DNA of 45,756 nucleotides from Coriobacteriia bacterium (GCA_030655755.1 JAUSOQ010000027.1:1-45756), one strand, 5' to 3'; positions 1 to 9,101 are shown, counted from the stretch's first letter. Notes: a model not told the origin generated them from the letters alone. A program made the numbers and translations.

Positions 1-99
1 GAGCATGGTCCTTTGCCCCTCCGTCAACACGAGCGCCGCACGTCTCGTCTTCCCCGCCATGATCGCCTCCGTCGAGAGCTGGGACAGCATCATGGCCAT
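1..99 (-). CDS. IS630-like transposase, N-terminal fragment cut by the window edge
   Basis: The minus strand reads into the left edge of the window. In-frame ATGs lie at 99, 93, 90 and 60, and a stop (TAG) lies just upstream at 106-108. From the ATG at 60 the product begins MAGKTRRAALVLTEGQRTML, which resembles the start of IS630/Tc1-like DDE transposases (a basic patch followed by L-T-x-x-Q-R-x-x-L, the first helix of the helix-turn-helix). Only about 20-33 residues are visible, so family assignment rests on this short stretch and on the basic composition. IS630 elements insert at TA; the sequence just outside, around 105-115, is TA-rich, which fits an element end there. The catalytic domain would lie outside the window, so I cannot say whether the gene is intact. 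Confidence 0.5.
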   Translation of the reverse strand, partial: MAMMLSQLSTEAIMAGKTRRAALVLTEGQRTML

Positions 100-199
100 T
101 GTAGCCTAATATGTAACCGTATTGTGGGAATGCACTACTAGGTCATCTTCTTGAGGTCGGCCGTGAGCTATCTGCGGTGCTTGTAGGCAAACTTCTTGA

Positions 200-398
200 T
201 CTGATCTCGCTTGAAGTGCACTTGGCATTTCTGCCACCTTGCGGGTCGAGAAACCGACAACGTACATCCCTATCTGGCTGTTGCGCTGCCCGGTGCGCTC
301 CCATCTCGGTTTCGAAGATGTCTCGAAGCGCTGTGTGGAGCAGTCTAGGTAGAAAATCGGGCGAATCGAGCAGTGCGGCTTGCGCATCGTCGGGCTGA
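200..398 (-). pseudogene. Decayed IS256/mutator-type transposase remnant
   Basis: Read on the minus strand, one frame from about 395 to 290 gives LLDSPDFLPRLLHTALRDIF then E-T-E-M-G-A-H-R-A, which matches the IS256 N-terminal pattern (D-F-L-x-x-x-V-x-x-x-L-Q-x-x-L-E-A-E-M-x-x-H-L-G-A). A second frame from about 267 to 226 gives GMYVVGFSTRKVAEM, which matches the conserved IS256 motif MYVQGVSTRKV. The roughly 60-residue segment that normally separates these motifs is missing and the frame changes between them, so this is a deleted and frameshifted relic. It lies beside the IS630-like fragment at the left end of the polysaccharide locus. The recognition rests on motifs read by eye, not on a search. 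Confidence 0.55.
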
Positions 399-634
399 GT
401 CGTAGTGTTTCTCAGGCCACGCTACTTACAGAGCTTCTTGGACACGATCGTTCGCCCCGCTGATGCTCGAGCAGATACACGCTACACTCGTATCAGCAGA
501 GGTCGGTGCGGTCCAAAGAAGATTATCCACGAAACTGGGGCAGCATCAGTGCCAAAGAGCGGCATACGTTTCGGGGACATATCTGGATGCTGAGCGAATC
601 GATGGTGTTTCTGCGAAAGGTAGGTTAGTTGACT
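399..634. other. Intergenic stretch between transposase debris and the polymerase gene
   Basis: I see no convincing gene here. Short open frames exist on both strands but none shows a family motif, a good ribosome-binding site or sensible composition. The final bases (AAAGGTAGG, 616-624) are the likely ribosome-binding site of the polymerase gene that follows. The stretch may be further insertion-sequence debris or the promoter region of the polysaccharide operon; I could not pick out a clear -35/-10 pair. Confidence 0.4.
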
Positions 635-1993
635 ATGGTCTTGGCGTTCGCCCTCATCTTGCAAGGGGTCTCGGTGTTCCTTCTTTGGCGACACCTTTTC
701 GGGACGTGGCTGTACCGCCCGTTCCCTCTGATGATCATCGTTGCGGTTGTCTACCACGGCCTCAATGAACTCCTCCTACTCATTCCGGGCGCCGATATGG
801 GCAATATGTATCGCGCTGGTTTGGATCTTTCCGACGTGTACCTTGGCGCCTTTGTTGTAAGTGGCGGCATCCTCATTGCATCCCTCGCGTACCTTGTGGC
901 TCTGGGGCATGATGGACGGCGTGCTCACCCGGACATAAGTGGCCTGCAGGCGGCGATGCGGCCCCTCGACTGGCGGCTCCTCCTGGCAGTTACCATTCCC
1001 CTAGCCGTAGTAACCTTCAGTGGTCGGGGCTACGGGGGAGGCGTGATTCTTGATTCACGGAACATGTCCTTTCTCGAAATCATTGCGTCGGCGTTGTTCT
1101 TGGTTCTCGTGATTCTGACAACGTTCGCTTTCGTGATGAAACACGGGCGTCGGTCGTTCATTCCAGCCGTGGCGGTCCAGTCTGTAATAGTTGCGGCTTG
1201 TGGGCAAAGACTAGAGGTTCTCCTAGCCACCGTCGTTATCTGCATGATGGTGACAGCGTTCACGGTGGCGCCCACAAAAAGGCAACTGATCACCGTCTTC
1301 CTTATCAGCTCCCTGCTTGTAGTGTCTATAACCTCAGTCCGTGCTGAGTCTGACCGCGTTCTCTTCAACTCGGATACTGGCTTGTTTCAACGAGTTGCAG
1401 GCATGGGCACCGCACTGTTCGATGTTACGACTGTGGAGGGTCGTGCGGAAAGAGGCATGTTGGCGCAAGTCACGGAGCGCTTCGATGCGAATGAGTGGGC
1501 TGGTGCAGTGATGCACGGACTTGACACACAAGAACCGATGGGAGGCTTAGGCGGGGTATTCACTTCCCTGGGCCTCGCTGTACCAACGATCATAAATCAC
1601 AGCAAACTTGAGTCTGGTCTTTCTGTGCTCAACAACAAGTGGGCGCAAGTCTACTACTTCCATCTTGTACCTGTTGACCATTTACCCGGCCACTTCGGCC
1701 TCTGGCTTGGTCTGGTGGGGCCGTGGATATACTTGCCGCTCATGGGAGTCTTTGGGTTTGCGTTCGCGAAGCTGGAAAAGTGGACACTACGCAAAGCAAG
1801 CGCGGCGCGCATCATCCTCTTCGTACTCTTGGCCGTAGGCGCTCTGTTCTATGAAAGGGGGATTCCAAGCATGTTCGTGGTTCTTCGATACGGGATCGTC
1901 CTATGTCCTCTTGCGTTCTGGGCGCAGAGGGTCTTGCAGAAGCTGTCCGCAGCGACAATGCCGATCGAGCCTCCCTCGAAATGCTCAAAATGA
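635..1993 (+). CDS. Wzy-like polysaccharide repeat-unit polymerase (multi-pass membrane protein)
   Basis: A 452-residue, very hydrophobic protein with about ten predicted membrane spans, a hydrophilic segment around residues 225-310, and further spans to the C-terminus. This length and layout are typical of O-antigen/capsule polymerases of the Wzy type, which join lipid-linked repeat units on the outer face of the membrane. Wzy proteins share little sequence, so the call rests on topology and on the location in front of glycosyltransferase and sugar-nucleotide genes. I chose the ATG at 635, about ten bases after AAGGTAGG; a TTG at 629 in the same frame is an alternative. Flanking transposase debris and the modest GC content suggest the locus was acquired by transfer. 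An O-antigen ligase is the main alternative reading. Confidence 0.55.
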   Translation: MVLAFALILQGVSVFLLWRHLFGTWLYRPFPLMIIVAVVYHGLNELLLLIPGADMGNMYRAGLDLSDVYLGAFVVSGGILIASLAYLVALGHDGRRAHPDISGLQAAMRPLDWRLLLAVTIPLAVVTFSGRGYGGGVILDSRNMSFLEIIASALFLVLVILTTFAFVMKHGRRSFIPAVAVQSVIVAACGQRLEVLLATVVICMMVTAFTVAPTKRQLITVFLISSLLVVSITSVRAESDRVLFNSDTGLFQRVAGMGTALFDVTTVEGRAERGMLAQVTERFDANEWAGAVMHGLDTQEPMGGLGGVFTSLGLAVPTIINHSKLESGLSVLNNKWAQVYYFHLVPVDHLPGHFGLWLGLVGPWIYLPLMGVFGFAFAKLEKWTLRKASAARIILFVLLAVGALFYERGIPSMFVVLRYGIVLCPLAFWAQRVLQKLSAATMPIEPPSKCSK

Positions 1994-2092
1994 GACTCAG
2001 GGAACACCAGACGCTACTCAGCAGACTACCCCATCACGGCTTCCGTAGGAGTGAATTGCCGCCGCTGCTCGTTCGAGGCTATCGGGTGCGCA

Positions 2093-3307
2093 GTGAGTAG
2101 GCCCGTCATCCTCACGTTTGTCGGCTGTTACTTGCCGGGCTACAAGGCTGGTGGGCCAGTCCGAACCATGGCGAACATGGTCGAACGTCTCAGCGATGAG
2201 TTTGAGTTTCACATCGTGACGTCTGATCGGGATCTCTCGGATGATGAACCATACCCAAGTGCTGTTGTTGATGCATGGAATCGGGTGGGCAAGGCCGAGG
2301 TGTTCTACACATCGCCAAAACGACAATCTCTTAGGAGCCTCGCGCGGATAATGCGGGAAACCCCGCACGATGTCCTCTACCTGAACAGCTTCTTCAGTCC
2401 ACAGGCTACGGTGATTCCGCTCGTCGCACGGGGGCTGCGAATGGTTCCGCGGCTTCCGGTAGTCATCGCACCAAGAGGCGAGTTCTCGCGGGGAGCCCTC
2501 GGGATCAAGGTGTGGAAGAAGCGTGCATTCATTCTGCTGAGCCGGGCCGTCGGGTTGTATCGCGGGTTGACCTGGCAAGCTTCGAGTACGTTGGAGGTCG
2601 AGGACATCCAGCGAGTAATCGGCCGGACCGCTGGTTGTGTTGAAGTGGCGCCAAACCTGTCACCACTGCCTGCACGCAGCGAGTCGAAGGCTCCGCTCGG
2701 GACTGGCGGCGGGCCGTTGCGGGTGGTGTTCCTCTCCCGAATCGCACGCAAGAAGAACCTGGACTTCGCCGTTCGAGTTCTGCAGAACGTTACCGAGCCC
2801 GTCGAGATGAGTGTCTACGGAGTTATGGAGGACGAGGGCTACTGGCGGAAGTGCCAGTCGATGATCGAGGACCTGCCTTCGAACGTTACGGTAAACTACG
2901 GAGGAGCAGTTCCCCATGAGCGCGTTGTCGAGACACTGCAGATGCATGACCTGTTCTTCTTCCCGACACTCGGTGAGAACTACGGGCATGTGATTCGTGA
3001 AGGGTTGGAGGCTGGACTGCCCGTGCTGATCTCCGACCAGACTCCGTGGAGAAACCTGGAAGAGGCCGGTGTCGGCTGGGATTTACCGTTAGACGCCGCG
3101 GATCGCTTTGCTGCGGTCATCGACGCACAGGCGAGGCTGAGTCTAGAAGACAGGTCGGATCAACGCGACCGGACGAAGACGTATGCGGCACAGGTTGGCT
3201 CCGATGCCGGAATTGTTGAGCAGAATGTAGCCCTGTTTCGGAATGTGCTTGCACGTGGTGCGCACTACGAGGCTTCCGGGAGGAGACATGTTGAAAGCGG
3301 ATCCTAA
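2093..3307 (+). CDS. GT4-family glycosyltransferase
   Basis: A 404-residue cytosolic enzyme with the GT-B fold of family GT4. The N-terminal half opens with RPVILTFVGCYLPGYKAGGP, the acceptor-side start seen in many capsule and O-antigen transferases (the x-P-G-Y-K-A-G-G-P pattern). The C-terminal half has the nucleotide-sugar site, with R-E-G-L-E-A-G-L-P-V-L-I-S-D forming the E-x7-E-like region near residues 298-312. It should add one sugar to the lipid-linked repeat unit; donor and acceptor cannot be told from sequence. I chose GTG at 2093 because homologues start at this motif; an in-frame GTG at 2051 would add 14 atypical residues and has its ribosome-binding site abutting it. The 3' end overlaps the next gene by about 20 bases, so the two are probably translated together. 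Confidence 0.8.
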   Translation: MSRPVILTFVGCYLPGYKAGGPVRTMANMVERLSDEFEFHIVTSDRDLSDDEPYPSAVVDAWNRVGKAEVFYTSPKRQSLRSLARIMRETPHDVLYLNSFFSPQATVIPLVARGLRMVPRLPVVIAPRGEFSRGALGIKVWKKRAFILLSRAVGLYRGLTWQASSTLEVEDIQRVIGRTAGCVEVAPNLSPLPARSESKAPLGTGGGPLRVVFLSRIARKKNLDFAVRVLQNVTEPVEMSVYGVMEDEGYWRKCQSMIEDLPSNVTVNYGGAVPHERVVETLQMHDLFFFPTLGENYGHVIREGLEAGLPVLISDQTPWRNLEEAGVGWDLPLDAADRFAAVIDAQARLSLEDRSDQRDRTKTYAAQVGSDAGIVEQNVALFRNVLARGAHYEASGRRHVESGS

Positions 3308-4355
3308 GACAGTGCCCGTGCCTGAGAAACGGGCTGGTTTCGATTCCAGCGTGCTGTTGGTGACTGGCGGGACAGGTACTTTCGGTAACGCCGTTGTCGA
3401 TCGTTTTCTCGAAACTGACATCCAGGAGATTCGGATATTCAGCAGGGACGAGAAGAAACAGTACGACATGCGGCACAAGTACGCTGATCCTCGGCTGCGG
3501 TTCTACATCGGTGACGTACGCGACCTCAGCAGTATTCGCGACGCGCTCGAGGGCGTTGATTATGTGTTTCATGCCGCAGCACTGAAGCAGGTTCCTTCGT
3601 GCGAGTTCTATCCCATGCAGGCGCTGCTCACAAACTCGATCGGCGCTGAGAATGTGATGACTGCCGCCATCGAAATGGGTGTTCAGAAGCTAGTGGTCCT
3701 AAGTACTGACAAGGCGGTATATCCAGTGAACGCCATGGGGCTTTCCAAGGCTCTCATGGAGAAGCTGATGATTGCTAAGTCGCGAGTGGCAGAGCACAGG
3801 GGAACCGTGCTATGCGGCACACGCTACGGGAACGTCATGGCGTCGCGGGGGTCAGTGATTCCCCTCTTCGTGCAGCAAATCAAGGCTGGTCTCCCGTTGT
3901 CGGTGACCGATCCAAGGATGACCAGGTTCATGATGTCGATCGAAGATGCTGTCGACCTGGTTCTCTATGCCTTCGAGCACGGAGCGGCAGGAGATATGTT
4001 CATCCAGAAGGCGCCGGGCGCGACAATAGAGACCCTGGCACTGGCGCTGAAGAAGATATTCAAGGCGTCAAACCCGGTCCGTGTGATTGGCACCCGGCCC
4101 GGCGAGAAGACGTATGAGACCCTCGTCAACCGCGAAGAGATGGTCAGGGCCGAGGACCTCGGTGGCTACTACCGCATTCCTGCGGACAATCGTGACCTGA
4201 ACTTCGAGAAGTACTTCTCCGAGGGAGAGTCCCGGATTACTGAGGGTGTGGAGTACCACTCCAGCAATACCCGGCAGTTGTCCGTGGACGAACTCGTCGA
4301 GGTGCTTCTTGAGCTCGACTACGTGAAGAGCGAACTGCAGGGGTGGGCGGGGTGA
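3288..4355 (+). CDS. capE: UDP-GlcNAc 4,6-dehydratase / 5-epimerase (CapE/FnlA type), first step to UDP-L-FucNAc
   Basis: A 355-residue extended short-chain dehydrogenase of the FlaA1/CapE family. The NAD(P)-binding loop TGGTGTFG is at residues 26-33 and the polysaccharide-biosynthesis domain fills the rest. In the active site, STDKAVYPVNAMGLSK (139-154) puts Met150 where most SDR enzymes have the catalytic Tyr of Y-x3-K; a Met here is characteristic of the CapE/WbjB group and separates it from FlaA1/PseB. The reaction turns UDP-GlcNAc into the 4-keto-6-deoxy-talose intermediate used by CapF. The ATG at 3288 follows GGGAGGAGAC, an excellent ribosome-binding site. The next two genes supply the remaining steps, which makes the assignment firm. 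Confidence 0.88.
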   Translation: MLKADPKTVPVPEKRAGFDSSVLLVTGGTGTFGNAVVDRFLETDIQEIRIFSRDEKKQYDMRHKYADPRLRFYIGDVRDLSSIRDALEGVDYVFHAAALKQVPSCEFYPMQALLTNSIGAENVMTAAIEMGVQKLVVLSTDKAVYPVNAMGLSKALMEKLMIAKSRVAEHRGTVLCGTRYGNVMASRGSVIPLFVQQIKAGLPLSVTDPRMTRFMMSIEDAVDLVLYAFEHGAAGDMFIQKAPGATIETLALALKKIFKASNPVRVIGTRPGEKTYETLVNREEMVRAEDLGGYYRIPADNRDLNFEKYFSEGESRITEGVEYHSSNTRQLSVDELVEVLLELDYVKSELQGWAG

Positions 4356-5473
4356 TCAGGGTTCTCATTACCGGGTCGGCGGGTTTCGTTGGCCGGAACC
4401 TTATGCAGGCGCTGTCAGAACAAGGCGACTTGGAAGTCAGCGGCTATGACACCGCGGATGGCCCCGAGCAGCTCTCGGCAGCCCTCGCAACCGCGGATGT
4501 TGTAGTCCACCTGGCCGGAGTGAACCGTCCGACGCACTCTGAGGAGTTCGAGCAGGGAAACACCGGGTTCACGAAGCTCATGTGCGACACGCTCAGAGAG
4601 TTCGGGCGCACACCAAAGATCATCATGTCGTCATCCATCCAGGCCGCACTCGAGAACCCGTACGGAATCAGCAAGCGAGAAGCTGAGGCGGAGTTGGAGC
4701 GGTTCGCCGCCGACACCGGCTCTGAGGTTGTCGTCTTCAGGTTTAAGAACATCTTCGGCAAGTGGTCGCGTCCCGAGTACAACTCGGTTGTGGCCACATT
4801 CTGCTACCGGGTCTCTCACGGCATTCCGCTCACCATTGATGATCCCGGTCGGGAGATGGAACTGGTGTACGTAGACGATGTGGTTGCGGCAATCACGCAC
4901 GAGATGCGCAACCGCCCCGAAGAGCCGCGGTTCAGATTTGCTGAAGAGATGCTGGGCTTCTGTGTGTCCTTGGGCGATTTGGCAGACACGATACGAAGCT
5001 TCAGGGCGATGCGTGAGACGTGCGTCCTGCCCGAACTCGGGGATCGATTCACGAGTTATCTGTATTCGACGTATGTCTCGTTTCTCGATGGTCCTGACAC
5101 GGCTTACGGACTGGACGCGAAGTCCGACGAGCGGGGTAGTCTGGCGGAGTTCGTGAAGTCCTCCCATGGCGGCCAGATCTTCGTCTCCCGGACGAAACCG
5201 GGCGTTACCAGGGGGAATCACTACCATCACTCAAAGACCGAGAAGTTCCTGGTGGTGGAGGGCCGCGCGCTCGTGCGGCTGCGGCACCTTCAAACCAATG
5301 AGATCGTCGAGCACGAGATCGCAGGCAGCGACTATCGAGTGGTCGACATTCCTCCTGGCTACACGCACTCTATAGAGAACATAGGGGAGAGCGAGTTGGT
5401 CGTGCTCTTCTGGGCAAGCGAGATGTTCGACCCTTCGGCGCCGGATACGTACTTCTGCGAGGTGTCCCATTAA
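4352..5473 (+). CDS. capF: Bifunctional 4-keto reductase with C-terminal cupin (CapF/FnlB type), UDP-L-FucNAc pathway
   Basis: A 373-residue protein in two parts. Residues 1 to about 245 are a reductase-type SDR with the dinucleotide loop ITGSAGFVG near the start and the active-site Y-G-I-S-K (Y-x3-K) near residue 110. Residues about 255-373 form a cupin with G-N-H-Y-H-H (metal-binding His) and I-P-P-G-Y-T-H-S, ending C-E-V-S-H as in CapF proteins. In Staphylococcus aureus CapF the cupin performs a C3 epimerisation and the SDR part reduces the 4-keto group, giving UDP-N-acetyl-L-talosamine-type product for the final epimerase. The start overlaps the capE stop codon (GTGA), indicating translational coupling; an upstream in-frame GTG at 4343 is possible but less like the family. 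Confidence 0.88.
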   Translation: MIRVLITGSAGFVGRNLMQALSEQGDLEVSGYDTADGPEQLSAALATADVVVHLAGVNRPTHSEEFEQGNTGFTKLMCDTLREFGRTPKIIMSSSIQAALENPYGISKREAEAELERFAADTGSEVVVFRFKNIFGKWSRPEYNSVVATFCYRVSHGIPLTIDDPGREMELVYVDDVVAAITHEMRNRPEEPRFRFAEEMLGFCVSLGDLADTIRSFRAMRETCVLPELGDRFTSYLYSTYVSFLDGPDTAYGLDAKSDERGSLAEFVKSSHGGQIFVSRTKPGVTRGNHYHHSKTEKFLVVEGRALVRLRHLQTNEIVEHEIAGSDYRVVDIPPGYTHSIENIGESELVVLFWASEMFDPSAPDTYFCEVSH

Positions 5474-5477
5474 CAAG

Positions 5478-6605
5478 ATGAAGGTTATGACGGTGGTCGG
5501 CACCCGGCCAGAAATCATCCGACTTTCACGGGTGATGGCGGCACTCGACGCACAGGTGGATCACACCGTTGTGCATACCGGCCAGAACTACGATTACGAG
5601 CTGAGCGAAGTCTTCTTCGATGATCTTGAGATACGCAAGCCGGACTTCTTCCTGGAAGCAGCCGGTGCGACTCCGGCCGAGACTATCGGCCAGGTAATCG
5701 CCAGGATCGACCCGCTCCTGGCGCAGGTGCAACCGGATGCTGTCTTGATTCTTGGTGATACGAACAGCTGCCTGGCGGCAATCACGGCCAAGCGTCGGAA
5801 GATCCCCGTGTTCCACATGGAGGCTGGCAACCGCTGCTTTGACGAGCGGGTCCCAGAGGAGATCAACCGCAAGATCGTGGACCATATCAGCGATATCAAC
5901 ATGCCGTACAGCAGCATCTCTCGGGAGTACTTACTTCGTGAAGGAATGGCGCCTGATCGGGTCATCAAGACCGGCAGCCCGATGTGTGAAGTGCTCACGT
6001 ACTACAAGTCAAAGATCGAGGCCTCGGATGTGCTGACTCGATTGCGTCTCTCGGAGCAGCACTACTTCGTTGTGAGCGCACATCGCGAGGAGAATATCGA
6101 CGATGACGTGCAGTTTGCCAAGCTGGTCGGGACGCTGAACGGCCTGGCCGCCGCATACGGCGAGCGAGTGATCGTCTCAACGCATCCTCGCACTCGTAAG
6201 CGTATCGATGTCGAGGGCGCGGTGCTGGATCCGTTGGTGGAACTCTTGCAGCCGCTGGCTTTTAGCGACTATGTCAAGCTGCAGGTCTACTCACGCGCGG
6301 TGCTCTCCGACAGCGGAACGATCACAGAGGAGTCGTCGATTTTGAACTTCCCGGCTCTCAACATCCGCAACGCACATGAGCGGCCTGAAGGTATGGAGGA
6401 GGCCTCGGTTATCATGACCGGGCTCGCAATTGACAACGTTCTGAGAGGACTTCAGGTTCTCGAGACACAGGGGAGAGGCGCCGACCGCACCCTGCGGATT
6501 GTGAGAGACTACGACGTACCGAATGTCTCCGAGAAGGTCGTACGAATCATTCTCAGCTATACAGGGTACGTGAACCGATATGTCTGGCATCGCGTAGATG
6601 TGTAA
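5478..6605 (+). CDS. capG: UDP-N-acetylglucosamine 2-epimerase family enzyme (CapG/FnlC type)
   Basis: A 375-residue enzyme of the WecB family. It begins [20 protein letters not shown], the standard start of the family, and carries the signature stretches [10 protein letters not shown] (near 114-123), [11 protein letters not shown] and D-S-G-T-I-T-E-E-S. Within a capE-capF-capG trio the likely job is the last step, C2 epimerisation giving UDP-N-acetyl-L-fucosamine, rather than UDP-ManNAc synthesis. It starts four bases after the capF stop. The N-R-C-F-D variation (others have L-R-T-F/G-D) is the pattern I associate with the FnlC/CapG subgroup, which supports but does not prove the substrate. 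Confidence 0.87.
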   Translation: MKVMTVVGTRPEIIRLSRVMAALDAQVDHTVVHTGQNYDYELSEVFFDDLEIRKPDFFLEAAGATPAETIGQVIARIDPLLAQVQPDAVLILGDTNSCLAAITAKRRKIPVFHMEAGNRCFDERVPEEINRKIVDHISDINMPYSSISREYLLREGMAPDRVIKTGSPMCEVLTYYKSKIEASDVLTRLRLSEQHYFVVSAHREENIDDDVQFAKLVGTLNGLAAAYGERVIVSTHPRTRKRIDVEGAVLDPLVELLQPLAFSDYVKLQVYSRAVLSDSGTITEESSILNFPALNIRNAHERPEGMEEASVIMTGLAIDNVLRGLQVLETQGRGADRTLRIVRDYDVPNVSEKVVRIILSYTGYVNRYVWHRVDV

Positions 6606-6644
6606 GCTCGCAGTGATGGATGACAGCCAGGGCGGGCGCTGAGA

Positions 6645-7856
6645 GTGCGCGTGCTGTTCCTGACCATGGCGGACATGGGAAGCATGTCCAATCGCGGAAT
6701 CTACACCGATCTCCTGCGTGAGTTCAGGGATAGGGGTGAAGAGGTATACGTCGTCTGTCCGTCGGAACGCCGTCGCAAGAAGCCGACTGAGCTGGTCACG
6801 GAGGACGGGATTAATGTACTGAGGGTTCGAACGGGAAATCTCATCAAGGTCGGAGTTATTGAGAAGGTCATTGCCACTCTCCTGGTCGAGCATCAGTTTA
6901 CCTCGGCCATTGTGAAGTTCTTTGGAGATATCACATTCGATCTGGTCTTGTACTCTACTCCGCCCGTCACTTTCGATCGTGTCGTGCGCTTCATCAAGCG
7001 CCGAGACAAGTGCAAGTCGTACCTCATGCTGAAGGACATCTTTCCCCAGAATGCAGTTGACCTGGGGATGATGAGCAAAGGTGGCTTGGCATGGCGCTAC
7101 TTTCGCAAGAGGGAACAGCGGCTCTATTCGTTGTCAGACCACATCGGCTGCATGTCTCCGGCGAACGTGCGGTACCTCTTGGCCCACAATCCCTCAATCT
7201 CGAGTGACAAGGTAGAAGAGTGCCCAAACAGCATTGACCCTCTTCCCTTGCGTGCCCGGGTGGGCGGTAGCTGTGCGGTTAGGGATGCGTACGGAATCGC
7301 GCATGATTGCATGCTCTTGGTCTTTGGCGGCAACTTGGGGGTACCGCAGGGACTTGGTTTTCTACTAGAGGTAGTTGACGCATGTAGAAACCGAGAGGAT
7401 GTCTTCTTCCTGATCGTGGGATCGGGTACGGAGTATTCCCGCATTGATTCGCACCTTAGGTCAGGGCTCCATGCCAATGTGAGGCTGGTCAGCTCGCTGC
7501 CCAAGGAACAGTACGATGCACTTCTGGAAGAGTGCGACGTGGGCTTGATCTTCCTGGATCCGCGCTTCAGCATCCCGAACTTCCCCGCAAGGCTGACAGC
7601 GTACATGGAGGCCGCCATTCCAATCATCGCGGCGACAGACAGTAGCACGGACATTCGAGAGGCGTTGAACGACTCTGGTGGCGGGATATGGGTTCTCAAC
7701 GGTGACGTTGATGGATTCGTTGCCGCAGTTGATCGCTTCTCCGCTGATTCGAAGTTGAGAGAAGATGTCGGTCGTCGAGGGCGTCTGTATCTGGAAGATC
7801 ACTATACGGTCGGCCGGACGTATGAAATCGTCACGTCACACATGACGGCGACGTAG
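6645..7856 (+). CDS. GT4-family glycosyltransferase, WbuB-like (probable L-FucNAc transferase)
   Basis: A 403-residue GT-B glycosyltransferase. The N-terminal domain starts MRVLFLTMADMGSMSNRGIY and includes SYLMLKDIFPQNAVDLGMMS, a segment typical of the WbuB subgroup that accompanies fnlABC/capEFG clusters. The C-terminal donor domain has F-G-G-N-L-G-V-P-Q-G-L-G-F-L (near 224-237) and a region Y-M-E-A-A-I-P-I-I-A (the E-x7-E region). WbuB is assigned to transfer of L-FucNAc, so its place directly after the UDP-FucNAc genes makes that the best guess. GTG at 6645 is the start giving the family N-terminus; the ribosome-binding site is weak. Substrate is inferred from context only. Confidence 0.8.
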   Translation: MRVLFLTMADMGSMSNRGIYTDLLREFRDRGEEVYVVCPSERRRKKPTELVTEDGINVLRVRTGNLIKVGVIEKVIATLLVEHQFTSAIVKFFGDITFDLVLYSTPPVTFDRVVRFIKRRDKCKSYLMLKDIFPQNAVDLGMMSKGGLAWRYFRKREQRLYSLSDHIGCMSPANVRYLLAHNPSISSDKVEECPNSIDPLPLRARVGGSCAVRDAYGIAHDCMLLVFGGNLGVPQGLGFLLEVVDACRNREDVFFLIVGSGTEYSRIDSHLRSGLHANVRLVSSLPKEQYDALLEECDVGLIFLDPRFSIPNFPARLTAYMEAAIPIIAATDSSTDIREALNDSGGGIWVLNGDVDGFVAAVDRFSADSKLREDVGRRGRLYLEDHYTVGRTYEIVTSHMTAT

Positions 7857-7897
7857 GGGGCTCATGCAGAGTCACGTTGAGGTTTGTGGAGATGGAT

Positions 7898-8584
7898 ATG
7901 CGAAGTGAGACTGAACCGGCCCCCGTGCCACGTGTCGGGGTTCCGGTGATGGGCATCTATGGAAGGTACATCAAGAGGCTCGCGGATATGATCCTGTCGC
8001 TCTGTATGATTGTCCTGCTCTCTCCGATTCTGCTGGTGTTGGCCGTGTTGATACGGGTCAAACTGGGTGCGCCGGTCATATTTGAGCAAGAACGTCCCGG
8101 GCTGCACGAGAGGCTGTTTACCCTCTTCAAGTTCAGGACGATGACGAGTGAGTGCGATGAGAATCGCGAGCTGCTTCCCGACGAAGTGAGACTTACGAGG
8201 TTCGGGAGGTTCCTGCGTTCGACGTCTCTTGATGAGCTACCTGAACTCTGGAATATAGCCCTGGGTGATATGGCGTTTGTAGGACCGAGGCCACTGTTGG
8301 TGAGGTACCTGCCGTACTACCGTGAAGACGAGAGGCTGAGGAGCACGGTGCGACCAGGGATTACCGGACTCGCGCAGATTCGCGGAAGAAACGTCCTAAC
8401 GTGGGATGATCGCTTCAAGACAGATGTGGAGTACGTCAAGACACTGTCCTTCTTGAACGACCTGAATATCGCCATTCGTACGGTGGCGGTAGTGTTGAAC
8501 AGGAAGGACGTCCTGGTTGGCTCAGAGCATGTACTAGAGGACTTGGACGTAGAAAGGGCAGGTGTGTCCAAAGGTGGATGTTGA
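7898..8584 (+). CDS. Monotopic phosphoglycosyl transferase (PglC/WcaJ C-terminal type), starts the lipid-linked repeat unit
   Basis: A 228-residue bacterial sugar transferase. One N-terminal membrane-associated helix (roughly residues 25-47) is followed by the conserved catalytic core: E-Q-E-R-P-G, F-T-L-F-K-F-R-T-M, the catalytic Asp-Glu pair in S-L-D-E-L-P-E-L-W-N, and F-V-G-P-R-P-L-L. The C-terminal P-G-I-T-G-L-A-Q-I-R-G-R-N completes the family pattern. It moves a sugar-1-phosphate from a UDP-sugar to undecaprenyl phosphate on the inner face of the membrane. Starts are uncertain: ATG 7898 has GGAG six bases upstream; TTG 7877, ATG 7892 and ATG 7949 are in frame. The small size (no N-terminal multi-pass domain) resembles PglC. 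Its 3' end overlaps the next gene by 23 bases. Confidence 0.87.
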   Translation: MRSETEPAPVPRVGVPVMGIYGRYIKRLADMILSLCMIVLLSPILLVLAVLIRVKLGAPVIFEQERPGLHERLFTLFKFRTMTSECDENRELLPDEVRLTRFGRFLRSTSLDELPELWNIALGDMAFVGPRPLLVRYLPYYREDERLRSTVRPGITGLAQIRGRNVLTWDDRFKTDVEYVKTLSFLNDLNIAIRTVAVVLNRKDVLVGSEHVLEDLDVERAGVSKGGC

Positions 8585-9101
8585 GAGAAGAAGCGCAGGC
8601 CCTGAGGTAGAAGTCAGACGAATCACTGAAGCGGACATCGTCAGGAACGAGACTGTCCTCTCGGACTTGCTGGCAGATAATTTCGAGAGCAACATGCCGT
8701 TCGTTGAGAATCCTGTCCAACTTGCGGGAACCGAATACGACAGGATGCTTGGGTATCAGCGTGATGGCTCCGCTATCCTCATAGGTGCTTTTGACGAGAT
8801 GGATATTGTTGGATTCGTATGGGCCTACCGCAGGGAAGTCCTGGGGCAGCCAAGACTGCATGTCGGGCACATCGTCGTGGACTCCAGAACCAGGTCCCGC
8901 GGAGTCGGAGCTGCACTGTTAAAGGCGCTCGAGGAGATGGCCCGCGCTGAAGGCATTCCAAGGCTTGAGCTGATGGCGAGCGTCGACAACGAGAGAACGA
9001 TCAGATTCTACGAGTCGAACGGATTTGCGACTGTGCGTGTCCAACTTGAGAAGGAAATGGAAGGCGCTGCTAGTCAGCGCCCAAATGGATCAAACGCATG
9101 A
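8562..9101 (+). CDS. GNAT-family N-acetyltransferase, probably acting on an amino sugar
   Basis: A 179-residue protein with a single GNAT domain. The acetyl-CoA site lies in H-V-G-H-I-V-V-D-S-R-T-R-S-R-G-V-G-A-A-L-L (the R/Q-x-x-G-x-G/A motif, near residues 105-125), and the C-terminal R-F-Y-E-S-N-G-F-A is the usual end of the fold. It starts at GTG 8562 with AAAGGG just upstream and overlaps the phosphoglycosyl transferase gene, while its stop overlaps the next start (ATGA). Lying between a PglC-like transferase and a DegT-type aminotransferase, it may N-acetylate a 4-amino sugar, as the GNAT enzyme PseH does and as PglD (a different fold) does in bacillosamine synthesis. That role is inference. 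Confidence 0.75.
   Translation: MCPKVDVERRSAGPEVEVRRITEADIVRNETVLSDLLADNFESNMPFVENPVQLAGTEYDRMLGYQRDGSAILIGAFDEMDIVGFVWAYRREVLGQPRLHVGHIVVDSRTRSRGVGAALLKALEEMARAEGIPRLELMASVDNERTIRFYESNGFATVRVQLEKEMEGAASQRPNGSNA

Noticed and set aside
106-387. An intact 93-residue gene at the left edge
   Set aside because: Only part of it matches IS256 transposase and the rest of the match is in a different frame, so it is better described as a pseudogene remnant.
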